DNA of 64,000 bases, from contig JAKSZT010000116.1 of assembly GCA_026826555.1 (NCBI GenBank), positions 2,187,041 to 2,251,040 of the forward strand, written 5' to 3'. The notes under the pieces are model-generated. The model saw nothing but the letters and a program-made list of their open reading frames with translations, was not told where the DNA came from and did not search any database. Position numbers and translations under genes: made by a program. Below, piece by piece: positions 41,084-53,622 of this stretch. Positions within the stretch are counted from its first letter, which is position 1; each line of letters opens with the position of its first letter. This DNA is from Tolypeutes matacus (Eukaryota > Chordata > Mammalia > Cingulata > Chlamyphoridae).

Positions 41084-42427
41084 ATGCTTTATGGAAAAAG
41101 CCTAGACCACTTTGAAGAGACTGTTGATAGTAATAGTGACGCTAAAGAAACTTTCTATGATGCCTTAGAAGTAAATGATGAAACTTTTATTGGAAACTGG
41201 AGGAAAGGTGATCCATGTTTTAATGTTGCAGAGAACTTAACAAGATTAACTTCTGGTGTTATATGGAAGACAGAATTTAAAAATGGAGAACCAGAGCATT
41301 TAGCTAAAGAACTTTCCAAGGTAAACTCGGAGAATGTGGCTTGGCTTCTCCTTGCAGCTTATAGCAAAATACTAGATGAAAGAAATACACTAAGGACTGA
41401 ACTTTTGGGCACAAAGAAAACAGAAACTGATTCTGGAACTTCCAAGTTTGTGGAAATCAAATTCCCAGACGAAAATACCCTATTTGAAGACTTTACTAAA
41501 CTTAGAACTCGTAACTAAGAATTGAAGATGCAGTTATCTAGGAAAGACTTGTGGAAAGTCTTACTGTCTGATGGCTTGGACCCCTGCTTCCTGCATGCTA
41601 AACCAACAAATTTTTTGAGATAGTGGTATGAACAAAACCACTGTCAGCTTGGACAAAAGAGGACATGGAAAGGAGAGATTGAAGGAGAATCAGCTTTAAG
41701 AAGAAAACCGTGGAAGCAGAGATCTGGACTTAAGACTTCTCCTTGGGCCAAGAGAGGAGCCCCACCCATGTGTACAGAAAGGGAGAGTTTGCCCCTGCAG
41801 TTGAAGAGGGTGGATGTTCCTACCTGAAGTTCTGAGAAAGTTTTGATGCCGCATGGTGTAGAGAGTGTGAGTTTTCTCCAGCAGTTGAAGAAGGTTGATG
41901 TCCCCACCCGATGTTCAGGAAGAGATTTGCCACCCCAGGGTGCAGAGAAGTTGGAGCATATTCCTCAAAGATTAGGGCAGTTAAGGTCAACACCCCATTG
42001 GTCTGAGAGGGGTGTACCTGTCCCCCATAGATTAAAGAAAGCCAGGTGGTCAACCCATTGCTCTGAGAGGGTTGAGCCTGTATGCCAAAGGTTAGGGGGA
42101 ATGTTGTCTTCACTTAACTGTACTAGGGGGGCTAAGACTCTAACCCAAAGATTGGGTAAGGTGTGGCAATCACCCCAACACTCTTGGAGGGTGAGCTCTG
42201 GAGGTAGGTCGACATCCAGATGCTTGATGAGGGTGGAACCAAGGAAATGGCCTTCTGAAAAGCCTGTGGAAAGGGTGGGTCCCCATGTGGCACCAAGGAG
42301 AAGAAACCATCATCTTAAGAATGACTCTCAGACTTTGAAATCAAATGGAGGATGCCCTGAAGGTTTACTGAACTGTGGAGGATCCATGACTCATGTTAAA
42401 CATCCCAATTTCTTCTTATGTTTTTGA
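41084..42427 (+). pseudogene. Decayed MaLR internal reading frame, three in-frame stops
   Basis: One reading frame (starting at ATG 41084) is open over about 448 codons except for three stops: TAA at 41516-41518, TAG at 41621-41623 and TGA at 41825-41827. No frameshift is needed. The first 144 codons are acidic and correspond to the conserved, Trp/Gly-containing part of the MaLR internal region. The part between the stops is rich in Lys/Arg. The last part (from about 41940) holds 20-residue repeats. The simplest reading is a single ancestral frame lost by point mutation. What the protein did is not established; a gag origin is commonly proposed for this family. It is a dead copy and is described only by its breaks. 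Confidence 0.75.
41935..42200 (+). repeat. 60-bp minisatellite inside the MaLR element
   Basis: Four to five diverged copies with an exact 60-bp period, starting near 41941, 42001, 42061, 42121 and 42181. The core reads roughly CTCTGAGAGGG, then CCAAAGATTAGGG about 15-20 bases later. Because 60 is a multiple of three the reading frame is kept, giving 20-residue repeats. A separate pair of similar ~42-bp blocks (about 41785 and 41868) lies 84 bp apart just upstream. Confidence 0.85.
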
Positions 42428-42636
42428 AAATGCTTATCCTTTGTCTTTCCATTGTTGTATTGGAAGCAGTTTCCATTGTTGTTTTGTAAGTTTCAGAGGT
42501 CTATAGCAGATGGGACTTTGCCTCAACATGAATGGCATTTCCTTAAAATGATTATGATATGATTTTGTAGTTGAATTGTTACTGATTTAAGGTTTTTTGA
42601 ATTTTGTAATGTATTTTTGGAATTCATAGGGTGGAG
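42428..42636 (+). other. MaLR 3' non-coding region and purine tract
   Basis: AT- and T-rich sequence between the end of the reading frame and the 3' LTR, with no open frame of note. It ends in the purine-rich AGGGTGGAG (42628-42636), a weak but correctly placed polypurine tract for plus-strand priming. Confidence 0.6.
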
Positions 42637-43129
42637 TGTTACCATTAGCCAATTTGATGTAATTATGAATTCTAAAAATATACTTGGATCATGCTTGTAA
42701 ACTGATCTGTCAATCTGGACATGATTAGGGTGTTGAGCCCCACCCTTGTGGGTGGGGAATCAAATATAAAAGGTAAGGCAAAGAACAGAGTTGAAGCAGT
42801 CTTTTGAGAACCAGGTTTGATATTGGAGAAAAGGCCCCAGGAGAAGAGAAGAAAGCCGTTCACCTGATCATCTACAGCTGACCTTGTGGAGGAAAGAGGA
42901 GCTAAGTCTTGAGAGAAATGCAACCCTGGGAAGAGAGGAACCCCAGAAACCTGAACCCTGGGATATGTCTGCAGCTGTCTTGATCTAACACCTGACAATG
43001 GACTTTGGTGAGAGAAGAAACTTAACTTTGGCCTGGTATCTGTGGACTTCTACCGCAAATAAACACTCTTTATAAAGACCAACCCATTTTTGTTATTTCA
43101 CATTGGCACCCTTTTGGCTGACTTATCCA
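42637..43129 (+). repeat. 3' LTR of the MaLR element
   Basis: Starts TGTTACCATTAGCCAATTTG and ends GGCTGACTTATCCA. Aligns with the 5' LTR, with a TATA-like box at 42764-42773 and AATAAA at 43058-43063. The array resumes at 43130 with GCATGAAATAATTTTTTTAT. Confidence 0.9.
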
Positions 43130-44682
43130 GCATGAAATAATTTTTTTATCATGCAAATTCATTTAAGGCATTTATTCTTTCTGAGTAAAAAAATCCTCTT
43201 TGGGATTTTTCCATATCCCTTTGGCACAAATTCCCACATATAACAAGATAACTAGAAAACCTTCATTTTTCCAATGAGAGATAGAACAATGGAATCCGAG
43301 GGCAGAGGAAGAAATGAGAATAGGATGAGAAACTATTGTCATCTCAATGGAGGGCCAACATTATCAAAAGTCACCAGACACCAGATATATCCATTTTAGT
43401 GCTGCAGAGTAATTATTTGGAACTCGGGTTATGGAGAATGGGACCATTGGAAAAGGCAGCAGCAGGAGAGTATGCACTACTAAAAATAGAAATGGAAGAG
43501 AAAATGGAATCCTGGAGAAAAGAAATTGGACCATAATTCTCCAAATTAGAATTAAAAGATAAAAAATCGACTAGCCAAATCAGGACTATGTGGAAAAATG
43601 AAAACACAAGAGACTTTAAAACAGACACACCACATACATGTGGAAGGCAGGGTTTGGAAAATAATTTTGGACATATGGTATGGTCTGACACTAGGGCATA
43701 ATAATATCATGATATTTTATTATGATATAAAAAATATTCCAAAATGTTGTCATGAGATGCTCAAAGAAAGTTTTATGAGTATGATGATCGAGTGCATAAA
43801 TGGTTAGTTTGCTTACAGATTCTGTTAAAATATGTGTATTTAAAGAAACAAGAATGGGGAATTTTGGAGGTGAAAACTACATATAACTCATTTTAGAATG
43901 ATAGTTGTGTCATTCTCCAGAGCACTGGGATTGTTATGTATGTGTCCCTATATATATAAGTGTTCTTATGCCATATTGTAATTTTTATAAGAATTGAAAT
44001 AGAATTAAATTCATTCTTACAAAGAAAGCTGAATCCTCAGATAGACACAAAATATGCTGGAACTCAGAATATACAGCTCCTAAACTCAAAATTTCTCCTA
44101 TGGTTGGTGGAAGTCTCTTCCCACACAGGAGAGAAAAGAGTTTGGTAAGGACCATTACTTGACAAAGAGGGAGTCAACTATTCACAGGATATCATGGGGT
44201 AGAGGAATGTTTCCTAAAACTAAGGACCCAGTCCATCAGGTAGGATGTACTGCCATTCTTTCCATGCACATGTGAATATACAATTCAATATGGAAGGAAA
44301 AAAAATGGACCAATTTAGAGGAATAGGTAATTACGAAATTTCCTGCTTGACTCACACCATCCTCTTTCTCTTCCTCAATTTTTTAGTGAAGATTATCATT
44401 CATACAAGAACATACAAAAATTTGTAGTGAGGAACAGAACATATGACCTTACAAAATAAAGAGGCATAACTCCTTACAGTGCACCTAGGCAAACATCTCA
44501 AGGAGGAAATTGAATTATGAATCATTTTTTAAAACTTGGCCAGACAATCTTTCAAACACGACTAATAATTATGAATGATTCCACAATTTTTGTGCTTATT
44601 CTGATATTAACAATATTATTTTTAAAACAAATATGTTTCAATGATAAATTTTAAACCAATATTTACACCAATTTTAAACCAA
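43130..44682 (+). repeat. Unit U18, class D, partial, internally deleted
   Basis: Starts in mid-unit at GCATGAAATAATTTTTT right after the 3' LTR. D junction at about 43395 (CCATTTTAGTGCTGCAGAGT). About 0.55 kb is missing at about 43904, where TTTTAGAATGATAG jumps to TTGTGTCATTCTCCAG. Runs to the TTAAACCAATAT region near 44665 and stops there. Confidence 0.82.
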
Positions 44683-45725
44683 TAACATTAAACTACACAA
44701 ATTGGAGAAAAATAATAGGAGGAAACCAAATGCTTCTCAGTGATTCAACCAGTTTTTATAATCACAAATTTAATTTGATAATTTAAATCTAGGAAATAAT
44801 TTTACATGACTATATGAACATTTACTGAATGGTTAGGATGCTCCAGGTTTTGTTTCAAGAAATCCTTTCCTCATTTTCTTGATATCTTTGTTTCATTCTC
44901 CAGTGCTGTGGGATTGTGATGTAGGTATCCATATATATATATAAAAGTGTACTTATGCCATTGTTTAATTTTTTGAAAGAATTGGAAATAAAATCAAACT
45001 CATTCTTACGAAAGAAGCAGAATCAACAGATACACAAACATAACTGTGGAACTCAAATTAATGTCTAACAAAATCAAAATTTCTCCTATGGCTTGTGAAA
45101 GTCTCTTCCAACATAGGAGAGAAAAATCAATGTTAAGGTCCTTTAGTTGCGAAATAGGGAGTCAGCTATTCACAAGATATCATGGGGGAGAAGAATGGTT
45201 CATAAACATAAGGACCTAGTCCATCAAGGAGAATATACTGCCATCCGTTCTATGCCCACATGATTATAGAATTGAACAATGAAGAAAAACAAGAAAAGGA
45301 CCACTTTAGAGAAATAGGTAATTACAAAATTTCCTGTTGAGTCTCACCACCCTCTTCCCCTTCATCAAGATTTTAGCGATGGATATCATTCATATATGAA
45401 CATAGAAATACTTGTAGTGAAAGGCAAAACACATGACCTTACAAAATAAAAGGGGCTTAACTACTTACAGTGCACCTATGCACACATCTCAAGGAAGAAA
45501 TTGAATTGTGAATCATGTTTTAAAATTTGGCCAGACCGTCTTTCAAACATGACTAATAAGTATGAATGATGCCACACTTTTGTGTGCTTTTTCTGACATC
45601 AACAATATTTTATAAGTCAAACTTGTTTCAATGATAAATATTAAACCAAATATCCTATTTATCCAATGTTTACATTCCCTGGTGATTGGTATAGTCCCAG
45701 AGGCATGCATTGCTCTTAAATCATT
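44683..45725 (+). repeat. Unit U19, only the 3' third present
   Basis: Begins at AACATTAAACTACACAAATTGG, which normally lies about 0.7 of the way along a D unit, directly after the end of U18. A small duplication (ATTTTAAACCAATA twice, about 44649-44684) marks the join. Continues normally to the next start motif. The microsatellite site at about 44930 is TA only. Confidence 0.82.
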
Positions 45726-48296
45726 ATTAAAACCTTTCAATATTTCTATAATAATTATAATAAAGAAAGAAAATCCTGATGAACAAGGAAGAAATTTTTC
45801 AACTTTCAAACCCTTTGTTGACACTACCATTTAGAGATCATTTTCTGGGAGTCTTTGAAAATTTTTTTGATTTTTGGTCCATTCTATTGATATATGATCT
45901 TATATAACATCATGTGGAGAAAGGGAGCAATGAATGGCCTTCTATAAAGTGTTGCAACTGTCTTTAATATAAAATTATACACTGAAATGGATATGCTTGA
46001 CAGAAAATGTAAATTTTTAAAGTGAGTAAATTTCGGTTAGATTTAATAAAAATCAATGCTATGAAAGAGATAGTATGGCACTAACAATTATAAAGGAAAA
46101 TATTTAATCTGACATAATGGAAATTAATATAAACAAAATTCTAATTATTTTATTCCAGGAACAACATTGGGCTCAATAACTTCTAGGCATGAAACATTTT
46201 TTTTCTCATGCAATTTCCATTAAGGCATTTGTTTTTTCTTAGAAAAAAATTCCTCTTTCAGAATTGCCCAAATCCCAATGACACAAATTCCCACACATAA
46301 CAAAATCACTAGGAAAACCATGGTATATTCTAGCAGACAAACTCAAAGCAAAGGAATCCAAGGGTAGAGCAAGAAAGGAGAATGGAATGAGAAAATATTG
46401 TCATCTCAATGGAGAGCAAACATTATCAAAAGTCACCAAACACAAATTACAAAAAATTTTAGTGCTGCAGACAAATTATTTGGGACTTGGGGTCATGGAG
46501 GTTGGGATCTTTAGAAAAGACAGCATCAGGAGAAAAAGCACTGTTAAAAATACCAAAGAAAAGGAAGTATGGAATACTGGAGAAAAGAAACTGCACTCTA
46601 ATTCTCAAAATTAGAATGAAATGAAAAAAAAAAAATCCTCTAGCCAGCACAGGGCTATGTGGAAAATTTTAAAACAGAAGCATTTTAAAAAGAGGCACAC
46701 CAAATAAAATTTTCCAGACATGTTGAAGGCAGGGCTTGAATAATAGTTTTGAACATATGGTATGGTCTGTGGCTAGGGGGGGAAATGTCATTATGATTTA
46801 TCATGTTGTATGAAATATTCTACCAGGGTGTCATGATATGCTGAAGGAAAGCACTATGAGTATGCAGATTGAGTGCATAAATGTTATACAAGTTTACACA
46901 TTCTGTTAAAAAATGAGTATTTACAGAAACAAGAATGAGGCAGTTGGACATGAATACTAGATGTATCTCAGATTAGGATGATACTCTCTCATATGCAAAT
47001 TTACTGTATTTAAAAAACAAAATTAATTTTACCATATTCATAAAATACAATTTTAAAAGAATGGTTAAATATCTATTATCATCTCCAAATAATTCTGTAC
47101 TTGAAAGAATTTTTCCACACCCTGTCAATGCTAATTGAAAATGAAACTTTTTAGCCTTTTTAAATAGTAAATTCTTTAAAATTAAGAATTTCAATGATAT
47201 TATTTTGTGTGGAATGCCTTTTCACATAAATCTTTGGAACTGAATTTCATCCTAATAGTAAATGAAATAATATTAAACTACACATATTGGAGAAAAATAA
47301 TAGGAAGAAACCAAATGCTTCTCAGTGATTCCTCCATTTTTTAATAATCACAAATTTACTTGATAATTCAGAGGAAATCATTTTACATGACTTCATGATT
47401 ATTTACTGAATGGTTAGGAGACTGAAGGCTTTGTTTCAAGAAAACCATTCCGGATTTTCTGGATATTTTTGTGTCATTCTCCAGTGCATGGGATTGTGAT
47501 GCATTCATCCATATATAAAAATAAGTGTTTTATGCCATATTGTAATTTTTTAGAAAGACCTGAAGTAAAATCAAATTCGTTCTTACAAAGAAAGCAAAAT
47601 CCAGAGATACACAAAAATAACACTGCAACTCAGAATAAGCAGGTCCCAAACTCAAAATTTCTCCTATGGTTTGTGAAAGTCTCTTCCCACAGAGAGAGAA
47701 AGGGGATTCATAAAGATCATAAGATGAAAACGAGGGAGTCAACTATACACAAGATATCATGGAGGAGAGGAATTGTTCATAAAAATAAGTACCTAGTTGA
47801 TCAAGCTGAATGTACAGCTCTCCATTCTATGCACATGTAATTACAGAATCCAACAATGAAGAAAAACAATAAAAGGAGCATATTAGAGAAATAGGTATTT
47901 CCCAAATTTCCTTTTTGACTCACACCACCCTCTTTCTCTTCTTCAATTTTTTCTGATGGATATCATTCATACATGAACATACACAAACTTGTAGTGAAGA
48001 GGAAAACACATGACCTTACAATATAAGGCAAATAACTCCTTACAGGGGACCTATGCACATATCTGTAAGAGGAAATTGAATTGTGAGTCATTTTTTAAAA
48101 CTTGGCCCGACAGTTTTCAAACATGCCTAAAAGGTTGAATGTTGCCATACATTTTGTTTACATTTTCTGACATCATGAATATTTTTTGAAACAAACCTGT
48201 TTCACTGATAAATATTAAACCAATATCCTATTTACTCAATGTGTACATTCCTTGGTGATTGATATATCCACAGAGGCATGCGTTCCTCACTTCAAT
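45726..48296 (+). repeat. Unit U20, class D, complete
   Basis: About 2.57 kb. D junction at about 46458 (AAATTTTAGTGCTGCAGACA). The microsatellite site at about 47508 is degenerate (CATATATAAAAATAAG). Confidence 0.87.
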
Positions 48297-51048
48297 ATTA
48301 AACCCACTCAACATTTCTATAATAATTAAAATAAAGATAGAAAATCCAGATGAACAAAGAAAAAGTAATTCACCTCTCACACCCTTTGTTGACACTACCA
48401 TATATAGGTGTTTTTTCTGGGTGTACTTGAAAAAATATTTTAGGATATCTATACATTCCATTGATATATGATACATGCCACATCATGTGGTGAAAGGTAG
48501 CAATGAATGGCCTTTTCAAATGGGTTGGAAACATCTTTAATATAAAATTATACACTGAAATGGATATGTTTGACAGAAAATGTAAATTTTTAAAGGTGAT
48601 GAAATTTGGTTAGATTCAAAATAGTCAATGATAAAAAGAGATAGTATGGGACAAACACTTATAAAGGAAAATATTTGTCTGATATAATGGAAATAAATTA
48701 AAACAAAATTCTAATTATTATATTATAAGTAGAACATTCAGACATAATAACCTCTCAAAACATGAAAAAAAAAATTTAACCATGCAATTTCCATTAAGGC
48801 ATTCATTGTTTCTGAGTAAAAAATTCCTCTTTGGGGAGTGGCCATATCCCATTGGCACAAATTGCCACACATAACAAGATCAATAGGAAAATCATTGTGT
48901 TTCCAATGGGAGTTACTCAGAGCAATGGAATCCAAGGGCAGAGAAAGAAATGAATCTAGAATGAGAAACTATTGTCATCTCAATGGAGGGCAAACATTAT
49001 CAAAAGTCACTAGACACTAGATACATCCATTTTAGTGCTTTAGAGTAATTATTTGGAATTTGGGGGCATGGAGAATGGGAACTTTAGAAAAGGAAGCAGC
49101 AGGAGAGTATGCACTGTCAAAAATAGAAAAGAAAGGGTAGAATGGAATCCAGGAGAAAAGAAATTGCACACTAATTCTCAAAATTAGAATTCAAAGGTTA
49201 AACAATCCACTACCAAATCAGGGCTATGGAAAAATTAAAACACAAAAGTCTTGAAAACAGACACACCACATACACATATCTTTCCATACATGTTGAAGCC
49301 AGGGCATTGAAAATAGTATTGAACATATGGTATGGTCTGTGGCTGAGGGGGAATAATGTCATGATATTTTGTCATGATGTAAGAAATATTCCACAACTGT
49401 GTTGTGTGATGCTGGAGGAAAGTGCTATGAGTATGCAGTTTGAGTGCATAGATGTCATGTTAGTTTACTGATTCTGTTAAAAAATGTCAATTTACAGAAA
49501 CAAAAATTGAGCAGTTTGGAGGTGAAAATTAGATATAACTCAGATTAGGATGTTAGTCTCTAATATCCAAATTTGGTGTATATAATGAATAAAAATAATT
49601 AAAGTTCTCAGTAAAATACAAGTTTAAAAGACCTTTACTTAGAGAGAAAATTTTTTTCACACACCAGGTCAATGCTAATTGGAAATGAAATTTTTAGTCC
49701 TTTTAAAGAGTAAATTCTTTAAAATTAAGAGGCTTCAGTGATATGAGTATGTGTAGAATACATTTTTCAAATAAATTTTTGAAATGATTTTCTTCCTAAT
49801 TGTTGAGGAAATAATGTTAAACTACACTAACTTGGAAGAAAATAATCAGAGGAAACAAATTCTTTTCAGTAATTCTTCCATTTTTTTTTTAATAATTTTT
49901 TTTAAGATTTTATTATTTATTCATTTATCCCCCCTTGCTGCTTGTGCTCGCTGGGTCAGCTAACCACGCCGTGCAGGCGGGCTTGCCTTCACCAGGAGGC
50001 CCCGGGAACCGGGCCTGGGGCCTCCCATATGGTAAACGGGAGCCCTACTGATTGAGCCACAGCCGCTTCCCCTTCCATTTTTAATATCACTAATTTAAAT
50101 AGATAGTACAGAGGAAATCATTTTACATGACTTCATGATTGTTTACTGAATGGTTAGGAGGCTCCAGGTTTTGTTTCAAGAAAGCCTTTCCTGATTTTCT
50201 GGATAACTTTGTGTCATTCTACAGTGCAGTGGCATTGTGATGTACGTACCCATATATATATATATGTGTTCTTATGCAATATTGTAATTTTTTAGAAAGA
50301 ATTGGAGATAAAACCAAACTCATTCTAACAAAGAAAGCAGAATTCACAGATACACAAACAAAATGCTGGAACTCAGAATAAACTTATCCTAAGCCCAAAA
50401 CTTCTCCTATGGCTTGTGAAAGTCTCTTCCCACACAGGAGAGAAAAGTCATGGGTAAGGTCCATTAGTTCACAAAGAGGGAGTCTACTATTCACAAGATT
50501 TCATGGGGGAGAGGAATGGTTCATATAAATAAAGACCTTGTCCACCAAGGAGAGTGTACTGCCATCCATTTTATGCTCACGTGATTATAGGATTCAACAA
50601 TGACGTAAAAGAAAAAAAAGGACTACTTTAGAGAAATAGGAATTTACAAAATTTCCTGTTTGGTTCACACCACGCTCTTTCCCTTCTTCAATTTTTTAGT
50701 GATGGATATCATTCATACATGAACAAACAAAAACTTGTAGCGAAAAGCAAAACACATGGCTTTACAAAATAAAGGGGCAGAACTCCTTACCGTGCACCTA
50801 TGCACACATCTCAAAGAGGAAATTGTGTTTTGAATCTTTTTTTAAACCTTGACCAGATCATCTTTCAAACATGACTAATAAGTATGAATAATGCCACACT
50901 TTTGTGTGCTTTTGCTGCCATCAACAATAATTTTTAAAACAAATCTGTTTCAAAGATAACTAATAAACCAATATCCTCTTTACCCAATATGTACAATCCC
51001 AGGTGATTGGTATATTCGCAGGGGCGTGCATTTCTCTCTTCAATCATT
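48297..51048 (+). repeat. Unit U21, class D, carries the SINE
   Basis: D junction at about 49029 (CCATTTTAGTGCTTTAGAGT). About 2.75 kb, of which about 0.18 kb is the SINE insertion. The microsatellite site at about 50252 is a TA run followed by TGTG. Confidence 0.87.
49896..50071 (-). mobile_element. tRNA-derived SINE, DAS-like, inserted on the minus strand
   Basis: On the minus strand it starts GGGGAAGCGGCTGTGGCTCA and ends in an A-rich tail (T-rich at 49896-49925 on the plus strand). The pol III A box (TGGCTCAATCAGTAGGG, reverse complement near 50043-50059) and a B-box-like GGTTCCCGGGGCC (reverse complement at about 49998-50010) lie about 50 bp apart, as in a tRNA promoter. It is GC-rich, in sharp contrast to the array. 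A target duplication CTTCCATTTTT...AATA is at 49875 and 50072. The consensus start and 'TTTACCATATGGGAGG' type body are those of the tRNA-Ala-derived SINEs of xenarthrans (DAS family in armadillo). Confidence 0.85.
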
Positions 51049-53622
51049 ATTTAAAACTTTCAATATTTCTATATTATTTATAATAAAGAAAGGAAATCAA
51101 GATGAACAAAGAAAAAAATTATTCAACTCTCAAAGCCTTTGTTGACATTGTTTATATAGGGGTTTTTCTGGAGGTACTTGAAAAAAATTTGTGGGTTACC
51201 TATTCATTCTATTGATATGTGATTATATACCACATCATGTGGAGAAAGGGAGCAATGAATGGCCTAGTTAAAAGTGTTGCAAAGGTCTTTAATATAAAAT
51301 TATATCCTGAAATGGATATGTTTGACAGAAAATGTAAATTTGAAAAGGGAGTGAATTTTGGTTAGATTTAATATAGTCAATGATAAGAAAGAGATAACAT
51401 GGCACAAACACTTATAAAGGAAAATAATTCTTCTGATATAATGGAAATAAATAAAAAACAAAATACTTATTATTATATTATAGGGAGAACATTTAGGCAT
51501 AGTAATCTCTCAAGGCATGAAATTTTTTTTTTCATGCAATTTCCAATAAGGTATTCATTCTTTCTAAGAAAAAAAATTCCTCTTTGGGAATTGCCCATAT
51601 CTCATTGGCAAAATTTCCCACACATAACAAGATCAATAGGAAAACCATTGTATTTCCAATGAGAGATACACAGAGCAATGGAATCCAAGGTAGAGGAAGA
51701 AATGAGAATAGAATGGGAAAGTATTGTCATCTCAATGGAGGGCCAACATTATCGAAAGTCACCAGACACGACATACATATATTTTAGTGCTGCAGAGTAA
51801 TTATTTGTAACTCGAGGGCATGGAGGATGAGAACTTTGGAAAAGACAGTTTTAGGAATGTAGACACTGCCAAAAATGGAAAAGTAAGAGAAGAAAGGAAT
51901 CTTGGAGAAAAGAAACTGCCCTGTAATTATTGAAATTAGAATGCAAAGGGAAAAAATGCACTAGCCATCTGAAGACTATGTGGAAAAATTTAAAACACCA
52001 GAGTCTTTAAAACAGACACACCCAAAACACACAACTTTGCAGACAGGGCTTGAAAATTAGTTTTGAACAAATGGCATTGTCTGTGGCTAGGGGGAAATAA
52101 TGCCATGATATTTTATCATGATGAAAGAAATATTCCACCACGGTGTCCTGTGATGCTTGAGGAAAGTTCTTTGAGTATGTAGATTGAGTGCATAAATGCT
52201 GCGTTAGTTTACAGATTCTGTTAAAAATGTTTTTACAGAAACAAGAATGTGGCAGCTTGGAAGTGAGAACTAGATATAACTCAGATTAAGATGATACTCT
52301 CTTATGCAAATTTGTTGTATTTAAAAACAAAATTAATTTTACAGTACTCAGTAAAATACAATTTTAAAAGAATGGTTAAATATCTATCATCACCTACTAA
52401 TAAATCTTTACCTATTGACAAATAATTTTTCCACACCATGAAAATGCTAATTGAAAATGTAACTTTTTAGCCCTTTTAAACAGTAAATTCTTTAAAATTA
52501 AGAGGCTTCAGTGATAAGAGTTTGTGTGGAATGCCTTTTTCACATAAATTTTTGGAACCCATTATTTCCTAATAGGTAATGAAATAATATTCAACAACAC
52601 AAATTGGAGGAAAATAATAGGAGGAAACCAAATGGCTCTCAGTGATTCCTCCTTTTTTTAATAATCACAAATTTAAAACATAATTCAGAGGAAATCATTT
52701 AATATGACTTCAGATTGTTTTCTGAATGATGAGGAGGCTCCAGGTTTTGTTTCAAGAAAACCATTCCTTATTTTCTGGATATCTTTGTGCAATTCTTTAG
52801 TGCACTGGGATTGTGATAAATGTATCCATATATATATGTGTGTGTGTGTGTGTGTGTTCTTATGCCATTTTGTAATTTTTTAGAAAGAATTGAAATAAAA
52901 TCCAATTCACTCCTACAAAGAAACCAAAATCCAGAGATACACAAACAAAATGCTGGAACTCAGAATAAACAGCTCCCAAACTCAAAATTACTCCAATGGC
53001 TTGTGAAAGTCCCTTCCCACACAGGACAGAAAAGAGATTGGTTAGGACCAGTAGTTGACAAAGAGTTAGTCAACTATTCACAAGATATCATGGGAGAGAG
53101 AAATGGTTGATAAAAATAAGGACCTATTCAAACAAGCAGAATGTACATCCATCTATTCTATGCACACATGATTATAGAATCCAACAATAAGGAAAAACAA
53201 AAAAGGACCACTTTAGAAAAATAGGTAATAACAAAATTTGTTGTTTGACTCACACCACCCTGTTTCCCTTCATCAGGTTTTTAGTGACAGATAGCATTCA
53301 TACACACTTGTAGTGAAGAGGAAAACACACAACCTTACAATATAAAGGGAGGGGCATAAGTACTTACAGGGGACCTATGCACACATCTCAAGAAGGAAAT
53401 TGAAATGTGAGTCATTTTTAAAATCTTGGACAGACCATCTTTCAAATATGCCTAATAAGTGTGAATGATGCTGCACATTTTGTTTACATTTAATGACATG
53501 ACGAATATTTTTTGAAACAAATCTGGTTCAATGATAAATATTAAACCAATATCCTATATACCCAATGTATACTTTCCATGGTGATTGTTATATTCACCGA
53601 GGTGTGCATTCTTCTCTTCAAT
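51049..53622 (+). repeat. Unit U22, class D, complete
   Basis: About 2.57 kb. D junction at about 51781 (ATTTTAGTGCTGCAGAGTAA). Carries an expanded TA/TG tract (52828-52857). Confidence 0.87.
52828..52857 (+). repeat. TA/TG dinucleotide microsatellite in U22
   Basis: Read directly: ATATATATATG followed by about ten TG repeats at the recurrent unit site. Confidence 0.93.

Larger units (their letters stand above)
40487..43129 (+). mobile_element. MaLR-type (ERVL-MaLR) LTR retrotransposon with both LTRs
   Basis: A 2.6-kb element with two direct ~495-bp LTRs that start TG and end CA, a primer-binding site just after the 5' LTR, a ~1.65-kb internal region, and a short purine-rich stretch before the 3' LTR. 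Internal text such as GGAAACTGGAGGAAAGGTGA and the TTTGGTACTGAGGAGTGGGG start are characteristic of the MaLR internal region, a non-autonomous relative of ERVL found across placental mammals. There is no pol or env. The LTRs differ by roughly one base in eight to ten over the first 200 bases (counted by eye), plus indels, so it is an old copy. The flanks show no target duplication (see findings). Confidence 0.88.

Noticed and set aside
49896..50071. Possible tRNA gene (A and B boxes present)
   Set aside because: The A-rich tail, target duplication and decayed B box show a retroposed SINE, not a functional tRNA gene.
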